64,000 nucleotides of DNA from Cyanobium sp. Cruz CV13-4-11 (GTDB lineage: Bacteria > Cyanobacteriota > Cyanobacteriia > PCC-6307 > Cyanobiaceae), in the NCBI RefSeq assembly GCF_024346055.1, contig NZ_JAGQCH010000004.1, forward strand, positions 1-64,000, read 5' to 3'. The notes under the pieces are model-generated. The model saw only the letters and a program-made list of their open reading frames with translations, had not been told where the DNA came from and ran no database searches. The position numbers were made by a program, and so were the translations under genes. Shown one piece after another: positions 37,377 through 45,658 of this stretch (positions within the stretch are counted from its first letter, which is position 1; every line of letters starts with the position of its first letter).

Positions 37377-40300
37377 GCCTCCTGCACGCCACCTGGCTGT
37401 TTCCGCCGGAAGGGGCCGGGGGCCGGCTGCTGCTCTGGGCCGACACCTGGAGGGTCGCCGCGCCGGTGGCCCCCCTGCGCACCGTTCCCGACCATCCCCT
37501 GTCCCTCAGCGTCGACGATCTGGGCGCCTGGCTCGATGACCATGGCCTCTGGTCGGAAGCCTTCCGCCCGGCGGAGGCGCTGCTCACCCTGCCGAGCCGC
37601 AGCCAGGGGGCCCGCGGCCGCCGCAAGGCCGCCAGTGAGGGGCTGGCGGCCTGGAGCGGCCTGCCGCTGCAGGCCGGCGAGCCGATCCCGAAGGAGGTGC
37701 AGTGGTGGCCCTGGCGGGTGGAGGGCCTGGCCCTCGATCCGGCGGGGGCGGGCGACTGGCTCGCCGGGCTGCCCCTCTCGGGCGATGATCCCGGCCTGGC
37801 GGATGATCTGCGCTGGTGGACCCACCTGGAGCGCTGGGCCCTGAGCTTGATCGCCCGTGGGCGCTGGTTGCCCCAGGTGGAGGAGGACCGGGCCCGCTGG
37901 CTGCCCCTGCTCAACCGGGAAGGGGACCGGCGCCGGCTGGAGGAACTGGCCATCCGGCTGCCCCAGGTGGCCACCTGCGCCATGGCCGCCGGAGCCTCCG
38001 GGGAACTGGGGCTGGCCTGCCGCCGCCCCGGCAGCGGCCGGCTGCGGGTGGCCAGCCTGCTGGAGGCCCTCCTGGATGGCCAGCTGCGCAGCGGCTTCCG
38101 GCCCGGGGCCGAGGGTCTCGATCCCCTGCTGGGCGCCTGGCAGAAGGCCCTCGGCCCTGGCCCCGGCCGCCTCGAGTTGGACGAAGAGGAGCGGGAACGG
38201 TTGGCCGTGGCCACCCACCACTGGCGCGAAGCCGTGGCCGGGCGCGTGGCGCCGGCCAGGACCTGCCTGGAACTGTTCACCCCGGAGGAGGGCGAGGAGC
38301 TCTGGGAGTTGCACTTCTCGCTTCAGGCCGAGGCTGATCCCAGCCTGCGCATGCCGGCCCGCACGGTCTGGAATGCGGGCGACGGCAGGCTGCAGCTGGG
38401 CGAAGTGGAGGTGGCCGAACCGGGCCAGCTGCTGCTGGAGGGGATGGGCCGGGCCCTGCAGGTGTTCGAACCGATCGGGCGGGGCCTGGATGCGGCGGCC
38501 CCCGAAACCATGCAGCTCACGCCGGCCGAGGCCTTCGTGCTGGTGCGCACCGCCGCCGCCCAGCTGCGTGATGTGGGCGTGGGCGTGGTGCTGCCCGCCA
38601 GCCTCAGTGGGGGCCTGGCCAGCCGCCTGGGCCTCTCGATCGAAGCGGAGCTGCCCAATCGCTCCCGCGGCTTCTCCCTGGGGGAAAGCCTCGAGTGGGA
38701 ATGGGAGCTGATGATCGGCGGCGTCACGCTGACGCTGAAGGACCTCGAGCGCCTGTCCGCCAAGCGCAGTCCGCTGGTGCAGCACAAGGGGGCCTGGATC
38801 GAGCTGCGCCCCAGCGATCTCAAGAACGCCGAGCGCTTCTGCGCCGCCGATCCCAACCTCAGCCTCGACGATGCCCTGCGGTTGACCGCCAGCGACGGCG
38901 ACACCCTGATGCGGCTGCCGGTGCATCGCTTCACCGCCGGGCCCAGGCTGCACGCCGTCCTGGAGCAGTACCACCAGCAGAAGGCCCCGGATCCCCTGCC
39001 GGCGCCGGAGGGCTTCGCCGGCCAGCTGCGGCCCTACCAGGAGCGGGGCCTGGGCTGGCTGGCCTTCCTGCACCGCTTCGACCAGGGGGCCTGTCTGGCC
39101 GACGACATGGGCCTGGGCAAGACCGTGCAGCTGCTGGCCTTCCTGCAGCACCTCAAGGTGGAGCAGGAGCTGAAGCGCCCCGTCCTGCTGGTGGCGCCCA
39201 CCTCCGTGCTCACCAACTGGAAGCGGGAGGCGGCGGGCTTCACGCCGGATCTGGAGGTGCGCGAGCACTACGGCCCGCGCCGGCCGTCCACCCCGGAAAA
39301 GCTGGCCAAGGCCCTGGACGGGGTGGATCTGGTCCTCACCAGCTACGGACTGCTGCAGCGGGACAGTGAACTGCTGGAGAGCATCGACTGGCAGGGCATG
39401 GTGATCGACGAGGCCCAGGCGATCAAGAACCCATCGGCCAAGCAGAGCCAGGCGGCCCGCGACCTGGCCCGCCCCGGCAAGCAGGGCCGTTTCCGCATCG
39501 CCCTCACCGGCACCCCGGTCGAGAACCGGGTGAGCGAGCTGTGGGCCCTGATGGACTTCCTCAATCCGCGGGTGCTGGGGGAGGAGGGCTTCTTCCGCCA
39601 GCGCTACCGCCTGCCGATCGAGCGCTACGGCGACATGAGCTCCCTGCGTGACCTCAAGGCCCGGGTCGGGCCGTTCATCCTGCGGCGGCTCAAGACCGAC
39701 CGTTCGATCATCTCCGACCTGCCGGAGAAGGTGGAGCTGCGCGAGTGGGTGGGCCTGTCGGCGGAGCAGACGAAGCTCTACCGCCAGACCGTCGACGACA
39801 GCCTCGATGCCATCGCCCGCGCCCCCCTCGGCCAGCGCCATGGCCAGGTGCTCGCCCTGCTCACCCGGCTCAAGCAGATCTGCAACCACCCGGCGTTGGC
39901 CCTGAAGGAGGGCCGGGTGGCGAACGGCTTTGCCAGCCGCAGCGGCAAGCTGTTGCGACTGGAGGAGATCCTCGAGGAGGTGATCGAAGCGGGGGATCGG
40001 GCCCTGCTGTTCACCCAGTTCGCCGAATGGGGCCACCTGCTCAAGGCCTACCTGGAACAGCGCTGGCGCCAGGACGTGCCCTTCCTGCATGGCGGCAGCA
40101 GCAAGACCGACCGCCAGGCGATGGTGGATCGCTTCCAGGAGGATCCCCGCGGACCCCAGCTGTTCCTGCTGTCCCTGAAGGCCGGCGGTGTCGGCCTCAA
40201 CCTCACCCGCGCCAGCCACGTGTTCCACATCGACCGCTGGTGGAACCCGGCCGTGGAGAACCAGGCCACCGACCGGGCCTACCGGATCGGCCAGACCAAC

Positions 40301-40474
40301 CGCGTGCTGGTGCACAAGTTCATCACCAGCGGTTCGGTGGAGGAGAAGATCGACCGCATGATCGAGGAGAAATCCAAGCTGGCCGCCGACATCGTCGGCA
40401 GTGGCGAGGAATGGCTCGGCGGCCTGGACGTCGGCCAGCTGCGGGACCTGGTGGCCCTGGAGGATGGCCCCTGA
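37373..40474 (+). CDS. SNF2-family DNA helicase/ATPase
   Basis: The 1033-residue protein has an N-terminal SNF2-associated region (about 1-540) and a SWI2/SNF2 ATPase core (about 545-1020). The core has Walker A DDMGLGKTVQLLAFLQHL, motif Ia LLVAPTSVLTNW, motif II DEAQ (VIDEAQAIKNPSAKQSQ), ALTGTPVENRVSELWALMDF, and motifs V-VI GGVGLNLTRASHVFHIDRWW and RAYRIGQTNRV. Family members remodel protein-DNA complexes or assist RNA polymerase recycling. ATG 37373 matches the conserved start SLLHATWLFPPEG. It belongs with the SWIM zinc-finger protein at 41750, usually its neighbour, but here separated by a desaturase gene. Confidence 0.95.
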   Translation: MSLLHATWLFPPEGAGGRLLLWADTWRVAAPVAPLRTVPDHPLSLSVDDLGAWLDDHGLWSEAFRPAEALLTLPSRSQGARGRRKAASEGLAAWSGLPLQAGEPIPKEVQWWPWRVEGLALDPAGAGDWLAGLPLSGDDPGLADDLRWWTHLERWALSLIARGRWLPQVEEDRARWLPLLNREGDRRRLEELAIRLPQVATCAMAAGASGELGLACRRPGSGRLRVASLLEALLDGQLRSGFRPGAEGLDPLLGAWQKALGPGPGRLELDEEERERLAVATHHWREAVAGRVAPARTCLELFTPEEGEELWELHFSLQAEADPSLRMPARTVWNAGDGRLQLGEVEVAEPGQLLLEGMGRALQVFEPIGRGLDAAAPETMQLTPAEAFVLVRTAAAQLRDVGVGVVLPASLSGGLASRLGLSIEAELPNRSRGFSLGESLEWEWELMIGGVTLTLKDLERLSAKRSPLVQHKGAWIELRPSDLKNAERFCAADPNLSLDDALRLTASDGDTLMRLPVHRFTAGPRLHAVLEQYHQQKAPDPLPAPEGFAGQLRPYQERGLGWLAFLHRFDQGACLADDMGLGKTVQLLAFLQHLKVEQELKRPVLLVAPTSVLTNWKREAAGFTPDLEVREHYGPRRPSTPEKLAKALDGVDLVLTSYGLLQRDSELLESIDWQGMVIDEAQAIKNPSAKQSQAARDLARPGKQGRFRIALTGTPVENRVSELWALMDFLNPRVLGEEGFFRQRYRLPIERYGDMSSLRDLKARVGPFILRRLKTDRSIISDLPEKVELREWVGLSAEQTKLYRQTVDDSLDAIARAPLGQRHGQVLALLTRLKQICNHPALALKEGRVANGFASRSGKLLRLEEILEEVIEAGDRALLFTQFAEWGHLLKAYLEQRWRQDVPFLHGGSSKTDRQAMVDRFQEDPRGPQLFLLSLKAGGVGLNLTRASHVFHIDRWWNPAVENQATDRAYRIGQTNRVLVHKFITSGSVEEKIDRMIEEKSKLAADIVGSGEEWLGGLDVGQLRDLVALEDGP

Positions 40475-40504
40475 GGCAGGCGAAGCCTCGGCAGCGCTCT
40501 GGCC

Positions 40505-41677
40505 TCAGCGCCTGACCAGCGCCGAGGCCTCCAGTTCTGCGATCGCGACCTCTGCCTTGCCCATCACGGGAAGCAGCACCGGCACATGAACAGGGGCTGC
40601 GGCGACAGGCGGCTGACCCATGCAGCGCAGCCAGCGGTAGTGGGAGGCCACACCGGCAAGGAAGGAACGGTGGCTGCGGAAGGGAACACCGCAGTCGCGG
40701 CAGGTCTGCTCGACGATGGCGGAGAGCTGGGGGTAGTGGACGTGGCAGATACGGGGAAACAGATGGTGCTCCACCTGGAAGTTCAAGCCCCCCAGCAACC
40801 AGCTCAGCACCCTATTGGAGCGGCTGAAATCCACCGTGGTGGCGAGCTGGTGGTCGGCCCAGGGGCCCATGCCGGAGTTGGTGGCAGCGGCGGCGGGGAA
40901 ATCGGCCTCGTCCACGCAATGGGCCAGCTGGAACACCACACTCAGCACGATCCCCTGCACCATCGCCGTCACCACGTAACAGCCGATCACCGCGGCGGGG
41001 GAATGGAACTGCAGCGGCAATGCAAAGGCCAGGGAGAAGAAGATCACCTTGCCGCCCACGAACACAAGCCAGTCGGCCGGAGCCAGGGGAGGCAGGGAGT
41101 GGTCGCCGCGGCCCCGGCTGGCCATATCGGCGAAGTCATCAAAGAACTGCCACTTGATCGGCAGCATCCCGTAGAGGGGCCACAGATAAACGTGCTGCCA
41201 GCGATGCCACCAGCGGTGGGGCTGATGGGGGGACAGCCGGCCGATCAGCCCGAGATTGATGTCGTCGTCGTGGCCGGAGATGTTGGTGAAGGTGTGGTGC
41301 AGGCCGTTGTGCTTGTGGGCCCAGATCAGGGAGCTGCCGCCCAGCAGATCAAGCGTCATGGCCGCGGCCTTGTTGATCCAGCGGTGGCGGGAGTAGGCGC
41401 CGTGGCCACCGTCGTGCTGGATGTTGAAGCCGATGGCGGCGATCGCCAGGCCGAGACAGGCCGCAAGGGCCACCGCCGCCGGCCAGCTGCTGGCCTGGAA
41501 GACCAGCAACCAATAGGTGAGCGCGAACCAGACCAGGATCACGGCCGATTTGACCACCATGGCCAGGGAATCGCGCCGCTCCTGGCCCGTGCTCTCGAAG
41601 TGGTCGTGAACCCTTGCCCTTAAAAGACTGTGAAAACCGTCGCCGGCGCCGAACGTGATGCGATTCAAGGACTCCAA
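40505..41677 (-). CDS. Membrane fatty-acid desaturase (front-end type)
   Basis: The 390-residue protein carries the three histidine boxes of membrane diiron desaturases: HDGGH (about 88), HNGLHHTFTN (about 122) and QVEHH (about 303). The Q in the third box is typical of front-end (delta-5/6) desaturases. Four to six membrane helices are visible. No cytochrome b5 domain is fused, as is usual in cyanobacteria, which use ferredoxin. Probably introduces a double bond near the carboxyl end of membrane-lipid acyl chains; regiospecificity cannot be read from sequence. The 5' end overlaps the leader of the divergent SWIM gene by no more than the upstream open frame. Confidence 0.92.
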   Translation of the reverse strand: MESLNRITFGAGDGFHSLLRARVHDHFESTGQERRDSLAMVVKSAVILVWFALTYWLLVFQASSWPAAVALAACLGLAIAAIGFNIQHDGGHGAYSRHRWINKAAAMTLDLLGGSSLIWAHKHNGLHHTFTNISGHDDDINLGLIGRLSPHQPHRWWHRWQHVYLWPLYGMLPIKWQFFDDFADMASRGRGDHSLPPLAPADWLVFVGGKVIFFSLAFALPLQFHSPAAVIGCYVVTAMVQGIVLSVVFQLAHCVDEADFPAAAATNSGMGPWADHQLATTVDFSRSNRVLSWLLGGLNFQVEHHLFPRICHVHYPQLSAIVEQTCRDCGVPFRSHRSFLAGVASHYRWLRCMGQPPVAAAPVHVPVLLPVMGKAEVAIAELEASALVRR

Positions 41678-41749
41678 GCCCTGCGTCGGGCCAACCTAGT
41701 AGGCCAGTGGGTCCGGCAGGCGTCAGGATGGGGGCCTGAGGCCGGCGGC

Positions 41750-42616
41750 ATGACCAGCTCCTTCCCCGGCGCCAATGGCGCCATCACCACCCAGCTGGGG
41801 CAGCAGGGTCTTGGGCAGCAACCCTGGTGGGTGGAGCAGTGGATGGAGCTGATCCATTCCTACCGCTTCAAGAAACGCCTGGAGCGGGCCTGGACCTACG
41901 CCCGGGAGGGCAACGTCGTCTCGATCCGTTTCGAAGGGCGGCGCGTGCATGCCCGGGTGCAGGGCACCGACCCGGATCCCTACAAGGTGAAGCTCTGGCT
42001 CGACGTCCTCAACGACGAGGACTGGGGCTACGTGCTCGAGGCCCTGAGCCAGAAGGCCCGCTGGTCGGCCCAGTTGCTGGCGGGGATCATGCCCGCCGAC
42101 ATCGAGCGGGCCTTCGCCGCCAGCGGCAAGCGCCTGTTCCCCTTCAAGCTCCAGGAGGTCCGCAGCGAGTGCAGCTGCCCCGACAAGGCCAATCCCTGCA
42201 AGCACATCAGCGCCGTCTACTACCTGATGGGGGACCGCTTCAGCGAGGATCCCTTCGTGCTGTTCCAGCTGCGGGGCCGCACCCGCAGCCAGCTGCTGGG
42301 TGATCTGGCCAAGCGCCGGCGGGAGGGCGTGGTGGCGCCGGTGGAGCATGCGCCCCATCCCACCCATCCCGCCATCGCCGATCCGGCCCGCTGGTGGCGC
42401 TACGACGCCCCCCTCGATCCCGATCTGGTGGTGATCACGCCGGCCATGGAGGGCGAGTCCGGCCTCGACGGGGCCGGCCCCCTGCCCCTGGCCGAGGAAC
42501 CCCGCTTCCCGGAGGCCAACCAGCTCTTCCAGGAAACGCTCAAAGCCCATGGGACCGCCTTGGCCCAGCAGGCGATGGCCCGGGCGATGGCCACCGGCAA
42601 CGACAACGAAGGCTGA
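41750..42616 (+). CDS. SWIM zinc-finger protein, partner of SNF2 helicase
   Basis: The 288-residue protein has a SWIM motif CSCPDKANPCKHISAVYYL (C-x-C-xn-C-x-H) near residue 140, preceded by a region with RRVHARVQGTDPDPYKVKLW. SWIM proteins with this layout are usually encoded next to SNF2 helicases in bacteria and are thought to act with them on DNA. ATG 41750 (TSSFPGANG) is used; the frame stays open upstream to 41630 but that part overlaps the divergent desaturase start. The C-terminus is helical. Confidence 0.88.
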   Translation: MTSSFPGANGAITTQLGQQGLGQQPWWVEQWMELIHSYRFKKRLERAWTYAREGNVVSIRFEGRRVHARVQGTDPDPYKVKLWLDVLNDEDWGYVLEALSQKARWSAQLLAGIMPADIERAFAASGKRLFPFKLQEVRSECSCPDKANPCKHISAVYYLMGDRFSEDPFVLFQLRGRTRSQLLGDLAKRRREGVVAPVEHAPHPTHPAIADPARWWRYDAPLDPDLVVITPAMEGESGLDGAGPLPLAEEPRFPEANQLFQETLKAHGTALAQQAMARAMATGNDNEG

Positions 42617-42763
42617 AGGGGGCCCTTCGCGTGGAGTCCTTCAGGCGCTCCTGTGAGCCTCAGCAGCAGCGACGACGCTGCGATCCTGATGCAGGTAACG
42701 ACAGTTGCCGGAAGGGCAATTCACCAATAGGACAGCCTTCCAAAAGGTGGACATTGCGCTTGG

Positions 42764-43576
42764 TCACTCCGCAAGCGTATCGAAATAGTCCTGATCTACT
42801 ACACCACGATTACCCCCTCTGATCACTTGATTGCGAGGCAGGGCACCGGCAAGGAAAGCGAAGCCAATCGCATAGGCCAGGGCGGAGATGGCGATGCGGA
42901 TGGTTTCCTTGAGCGGCAGAGTCGGTTTCATGGCAGCCTGGGCCTCAATCTGCTGCATCATCTGGGTGGAAGCCTGCTCGGCCCGTGCGAGCAGCATGTA
43001 GCGCAGTTCGCCCATGGGAATGCGCGATTCCGATGGCGAGAGGCCAGCGTTACGGCCGAAGAGCTGCTTCAGCTTGGTCTGCAACTCTTCGTGGCTGGTG
43101 GCGGACTTGATGGCCTGGCGCAGTTCGAAGAGCTGCCGACTGGTTTGGGTGTTCCGCTGCTCCTGGGCGACGGTGGCCGTTCTCTGGAACTTCCAGGCGG
43201 CATAGCCCTGCAGGGGGATCAGCAACAGAAAACCAAGGGCGGCGGGCAGGGCCCAGCGGCGGAAGGCATGCCAGCGAGCCCGAAGCCGATGGTTGGTGGG
43301 ATCGAAGCCGAGGGCCAGGGGCAGAAGGAGAGTACCCACCAGCGCCAGGGAGGCGTTGTTGATGATCGTCGCGATGAGGGCCAGCTGCCAGGCGGGATCA
43401 AGGGGCTTTGGCGGCAAGGCCTCCGTGCTTACGGCAGCGAGGAACAACACCAGCAGCACAGGCGACAGGGTGGCCAGCAGACGGGAGAGAGAAGGGCTGG
43501 CGGCAAGCGCGGAGTCAGGGCTGGCGGAGTCAGGGCTGGCGGAGTCAGGGCTGACAGTCATGATCGTTGAAGGCAA
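42764..43576 (-). CDS. HpsJ-like membrane protein
   Basis: The 270-residue protein has four membrane helices (about 40-60, 70-90, 108-128, 235-255), a cytoplasmic or periplasmic coiled segment between the third and fourth (QTSRQLFELRQAIKSATSHE, LQTKLKQLFGRNAGLS) and a final region TIRIAISALAYAIGFAFLAG. This matches the HpsJ family, named for hormogonium polysaccharide secretion, which is common in unicellular cyanobacteria where its role is unclear. The N-terminus contains three SPDSA repeats from a 15-base tandem repeat; start at ATG 43576 or at the sixth codon. Confidence 0.78.
   Translation of the reverse strand: MPSTIMTVSPDSASPDSASPDSALAASPSLSRLLATLSPVLLVLFLAAVSTEALPPKPLDPAWQLALIATIINNASLALVGTLLLPLALGFDPTNHRLRARWHAFRRWALPAALGFLLLIPLQGYAAWKFQRTATVAQEQRNTQTSRQLFELRQAIKSATSHEELQTKLKQLFGRNAGLSPSESRIPMGELRYMLLARAEQASTQMMQQIEAQAAMKPTLPLKETIRIAISALAYAIGFAFLAGALPRNQVIRGGNRGVVDQDYFDTLAE
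43511..43555. repeat. 15-base tandem repeat, three copies, in HpsJ 5' coding region
   Basis: ggagtcagggctggc is present at 43511-43525 and 43526-43540, and as ggagtcagggctgac at 43541-43555. It encodes (SPDSA)n on the minus strand and adds or removes five residues without shifting the frame. Confidence 0.95.
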
Positions 43577-43613
43577 GACATCCAGGCACGCCAGGAATCA
43601 AGGGTAAAAATAA

Positions 43614-43640
43614 GTCCCTATGCCTTATCGGCATAGGGAC
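43614..43640. terminator. Perfect 11-bp hairpin upstream of HpsJ gene
   Basis: GTCCCTATGCC (43614-43624) and GGCATAGGGAC (43630-43640) form a perfect stem with a 5-base loop. On the minus strand it is followed by TTATTTTTA, like a Rho-independent terminator that would stop leftward read-through into the HpsJ gene. It also marks the left edge of the TA island. Confidence 0.55.
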
Positions 43641-43684
43641 CAACTGGAAAGCAAGGTACCAGAGATTGCTCAAGCAACTGCCAG

Positions 43685-43938
43685 TGGCTGCCCCCTGGTT
43701 GCTGCAGCTGGCGTTCACCAATGTGCTGCGCACCGCTTGTCGTCGCGGCACGATCGAGATCGCTGCGGCCCCTCCCGAGCCGGCCGCCCTGCTGAGCCTG
43801 GCTTTGCGCTTTCAGCTCACCAGCTACGACGCGGCCTACCTGGAGCTCGCCCTGCGGCTGCAGCTGCCGATCGCCAGCCGCGATGATGCCCTTGCTGATG
43901 CTGCCTGGGCTGCTGGGGTGGGGGTACTCACCGCCTAG
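43685..43938 (+). pseudogene. vapC: PIN-domain VapC relic with internal deletion
   Basis: The sequence reads APWLLQLAFTNVLRTACRRG, then TIEIAAAPPEPAALLSLALR and TSYDAAYLELALRLQL, and ends ADAAWAAGVGVLTA. It is nearly identical to the C-terminal two thirds of the intact toxin at 44997-45425, except that exactly 48 bases (16 residues, REIIDQ to RIDA) are missing and the N-terminal third with the first catalytic Asp is absent. The conserved acidic residue in LEFTNVL is also changed to Ala. It is a scar of the same cassette. Confidence 0.88.
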
Positions 43939-43942
43939 TCGC

Positions 43943-44063
43943 CCGCAACCGTGGCGCCAGCGATCTGGTGATCCTCGATGCCGCCTCGCTGGAGGAGCTG
44001 GCGGTGGTGGAGCTGCCGCTGGCGATCCCCTATGGGCTGCACGGGAGTGTTGTGGAGGGGTGA
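43943..44063 (+). pseudogene. Carotenoid-oxygenase 3' scar, copy 1
   Basis: The frame reads ASDLVILDAASLEELAVVEL then PLAIPYGLHGS, ending at TGA 44061-44063. SDLVILDA...(L)PxxIPYGLHG is the C-terminal signature of carotenoid cleavage oxygenases. Only about 38 residues remain. It directly follows the VapC relic, as copy 2 follows intact VapC. Confidence 0.75.
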
Positions 44064-44143
44064 GCCGCTCGCGCCAAGGCAGGGCCGGCAGCCGACCCTG
44101 GCAGCTGTGCCGCGTGAATCAACCTAATCATCCCCCTTTACGC

Positions 44144-44164
44144 TGCCGTCATCTGATAACGGCA
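44144..44164. promoter_or_regulatory. Candidate operator of the RHH/PIN module
   Basis: TGCCGT (44144-44149) and ACGGCA (44159-44164) form a 6-bp inverted repeat with a 9-base spacer, ending 5 bases before the antitoxin ATG. RHH antitoxins usually repress their own operon through such sites. Confidence 0.4.
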
Positions 44165-44169
44165 ACAGG

Positions 44170-44403
44170 ATGCGCACGATCGTGGACCTGCCGGAGGCGG
44201 AGCGCACCCAGCTCGATGCCCTCTGCCGACAACGGGGGCTGTCGCGGGCGGAGGCGCTGCGCCAGGCGCTGCGGCTGTGGCTGTGGCTGTGGCTGGAGCA
44301 GCAGAAACCAAGCCACAGCGAAGTCTTCGGCCTGTGGCGTGATCGCCCGGAAGGGACCCTGGAGTTGCAGGAGGCGCTGCGGCAGGAGTGGGACGCGCCC
44401 TGA
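44170..44403 (+). CDS. Ribbon-helix-helix antitoxin (VapB-like)
   Basis: The 77-residue protein begins MRTIVDLPEAERTQLDALCR and continues RGLSRAEALRQALRLWL, a typical RHH DNA-binding fold (beta strand then two helices), followed by a short toxin-binding tail. It contains an odd LWLWLWL run. Its stop overlaps the ATG of a PIN toxin gene (TGATG), but that toxin is deleted internally, so this is probably an orphan antitoxin still able to bind DNA. Confidence 0.8.
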   Translation: MRTIVDLPEAERTQLDALCRQRGLSRAEALRQALRLWLWLWLEQQKPSHSEVFGLWRDRPEGTLELQEALRQEWDAP

Positions 44404-44587
44404 TGCTGCTGCTCGACACCAACATCCTGATCGACGTGCTGCGCGGCTCCGCCAACGCCATGGCCTCAAGATTCCCGATGCGATCATCCTGGCCACGGCC
44501 CGCTGCGCCGATCTCAGCCTCGCCACCCGCAACAGCCGCGATTTCCCGCTGGCGCTTGGCGGGGTGCTGCATCCTTACCAGCTCTGA
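44403..44587 (+). pseudogene. vapC: PIN-domain VapC toxin with large internal deletion
   Basis: The gene starts normally with MLLLDTNILIDVLRGSANAM (first catalytic Asp in LDTN). It then jumps, in another frame, to LKIPDAIILATARCADLSLA and TRNSRDFPLALGGV, the normal PIN C-terminus ending at 44587. About 75-80 residues including the middle acidic residue are lost, and the frames do not match, so the toxin is inactive. Confidence 0.85.
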
Positions 44588-44600
44588 AAGCTGGTAAGGA

Positions 44601-44662
44601 TCAGCCGGCCCAGATCTCCTCCAGCTCCATCGCCAGCCCGGGGAACTGGGGATCACCATCGA
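44601..44662 (-). pseudogene. Uma2 3' scar, copy 1
   Basis: On the minus strand the segment encodes DPQFPGLAMELEEIWAG followed by TGA 44601-44603. It matches the last ~17 residues of the intact Uma2 proteins at 47981 and 49942. The rest of the gene is absent; the Phd/VapC module begins directly to the right. Confidence 0.82.
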
Positions 44663-44670
44663 AGCCTTCA

Positions 44671-44699
44671 GGCTAGCTTGAATAACCCCCAAGCTAGCC
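44671..44699. promoter_or_regulatory. Palindromic candidate operator of Phd/VapC module
   Basis: GGCTAGCTTG (44671-44680) and CAAGCTAGCC (44690-44699) form a perfect 10-bp inverted repeat with a 9-base spacer, ending 7 bases before the antitoxin ATG. This is the expected place for autoregulation by the antitoxin or TA complex. The duplicate module at 53700 has the same site with one arm mutated. Confidence 0.65.
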
Positions 44700-44706
44700 A
44701 GCGATC

Positions 44707-45000
44707 ATGACGGACAGCTGTCCCGCCGGCTCCCGGCGCCAACCCACCCTGGCGGTGCCCTTGGCGGCAGCCAAGAACCAGCTCTCGGCCCTAGTGGCTC
44801 GGGTGGAACGAGGCGAGGAGATCGCCATCACCCGTCGAGGGGTGCCGGTGGTGCGGCTCGTGCCTGATCCCGGCGATCGCCATCGGGGAGCTGGGCGTCG
44901 TCAGCGGGTGGCCCTGGCGCTGGAGCGGCTGCAACAGCTGCGGAGCGGCGTCGTCCTGGAGGGCGACCTGGGGTTGATCGCCCGGGAGGGCCTGGATTGA
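44707..45000 (+). CDS. Phd/YefM-type antitoxin
   Basis: The 97-residue protein has the Phd/YefM N-terminal DNA-binding fold (TLAVPLAAAKNQLSALVARV, EEIAITRRGVPVVRLVP) and a helical C-terminal tail for toxin binding (ALERLQQLRSGVVLEGDLG). Its stop overlaps the TTG start of the PIN toxin by four bases (TTGA), as in a coupled TA operon. An almost identical second copy is at 53730-54029. Confidence 0.9.
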   Translation: MTDSCPAGSRRQPTLAVPLAAAKNQLSALVARVERGEEIAITRRGVPVVRLVPDPGDRHRGAGRRQRVALALERLQQLRSGVVLEGDLGLIAREGLD

Positions 45001-45425
45001 ACCCGGCGATCGCAACCACCGCCTTTGTGCTCGACAACTCCGTGCTCTGCGGCTGGTTCCTCGCCAACCAAGCCACGCCCTACAGCGACGCGGTGGCCGG
45101 CCTGCTGCCGGTGGTCGATGCCCACGCCCCCTGGTTGCTGCAGCTGGAGTTCACCAATGTGCTGCGCACCGCTTGTCGTCGCGGCACGATCGAGATCGCT
45201 GCGGCCCGCGAGATTATTGATCAGGTGGCCCTGCTGCCGATCCGCATCGACGCCGCCCCTCCCGAGCCGGCCGCCCTGCTGAGCCTGGCTTTGCGTTTTC
45301 AGCTCACCAGCTACGACGCGGCCTACCTGGAGCTCGCCCTGAGGCTGCAGCTGCCGATCGCCAGCCGCGATGATGCCCTTGCTGATGCTGCCTGGGCTGC
45401 TGGGGTGGGGGTACTCACCGTCTAG
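44997..45425 (+). CDS. vapC: PIN-domain toxin VapC (intact)
   Basis: The 142-residue PIN ribonuclease reads TTAFVLDNSVLCGWF (first Asp), LQLEFTNVLRTACRRG (Glu), TSYDAAYLELALRLQ (Asp) and IASRDDALADAAWAAG (Asp), so all four acidic residues are present. VapC toxins cleave tRNA or rRNA and are neutralised by the upstream antitoxin. TTG start 44997 overlaps the antitoxin stop. This is the one complete version; a deleted relic is at 43685-43938 and a truncated one at 54026-54147. Confidence 0.92.
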   Translation: MNPAIATTAFVLDNSVLCGWFLANQATPYSDAVAGLLPVVDAHAPWLLQLEFTNVLRTACRRGTIEIAAAREIIDQVALLPIRIDAAPPEPAALLSLALRFQLTSYDAAYLELALRLQLPIASRDDALADAAWAAGVGVLTV

Positions 45426-45647
45426 TCACCCGCAACCGCTGCGCCAGCGGGCGATGGTCGGGGCCATGGCGACAGGGTGCCGCGGAGCGCTCCGGCCGGC
45501 GGCCCAGAACCGGCCAAGCCGGAACCCGCCGAGGACGACGGCTGGGTGCTGTGCATGGAGTGGAACGGTGCCCGCTGCGCCAGCGATCTGGTGATCCTGG
45601 CTGCCGCCTCCATGGAGGAGCTGGCGGTGATGGCGGAATGCTTCTGA
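45426..45647 (+). pseudogene. Carotenoid-oxygenase 3' scar, copy 2
   Basis: The frame gives AEDDGWVLCMEWNGARCASD and LVILAAASMEELAV, then diverges to MAECF and stops at 45647. EDDGW(V/L)L and SDLVIL are carotenoid-oxygenase C-terminal motifs. The piece before it (45426-45480) is scrambled. It follows the VapC stop exactly as copy 1 follows the VapC relic, so both belong to one duplicated unit. Confidence 0.75.
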
Positions 45648-45658
45648 TCAAGGCTGAA

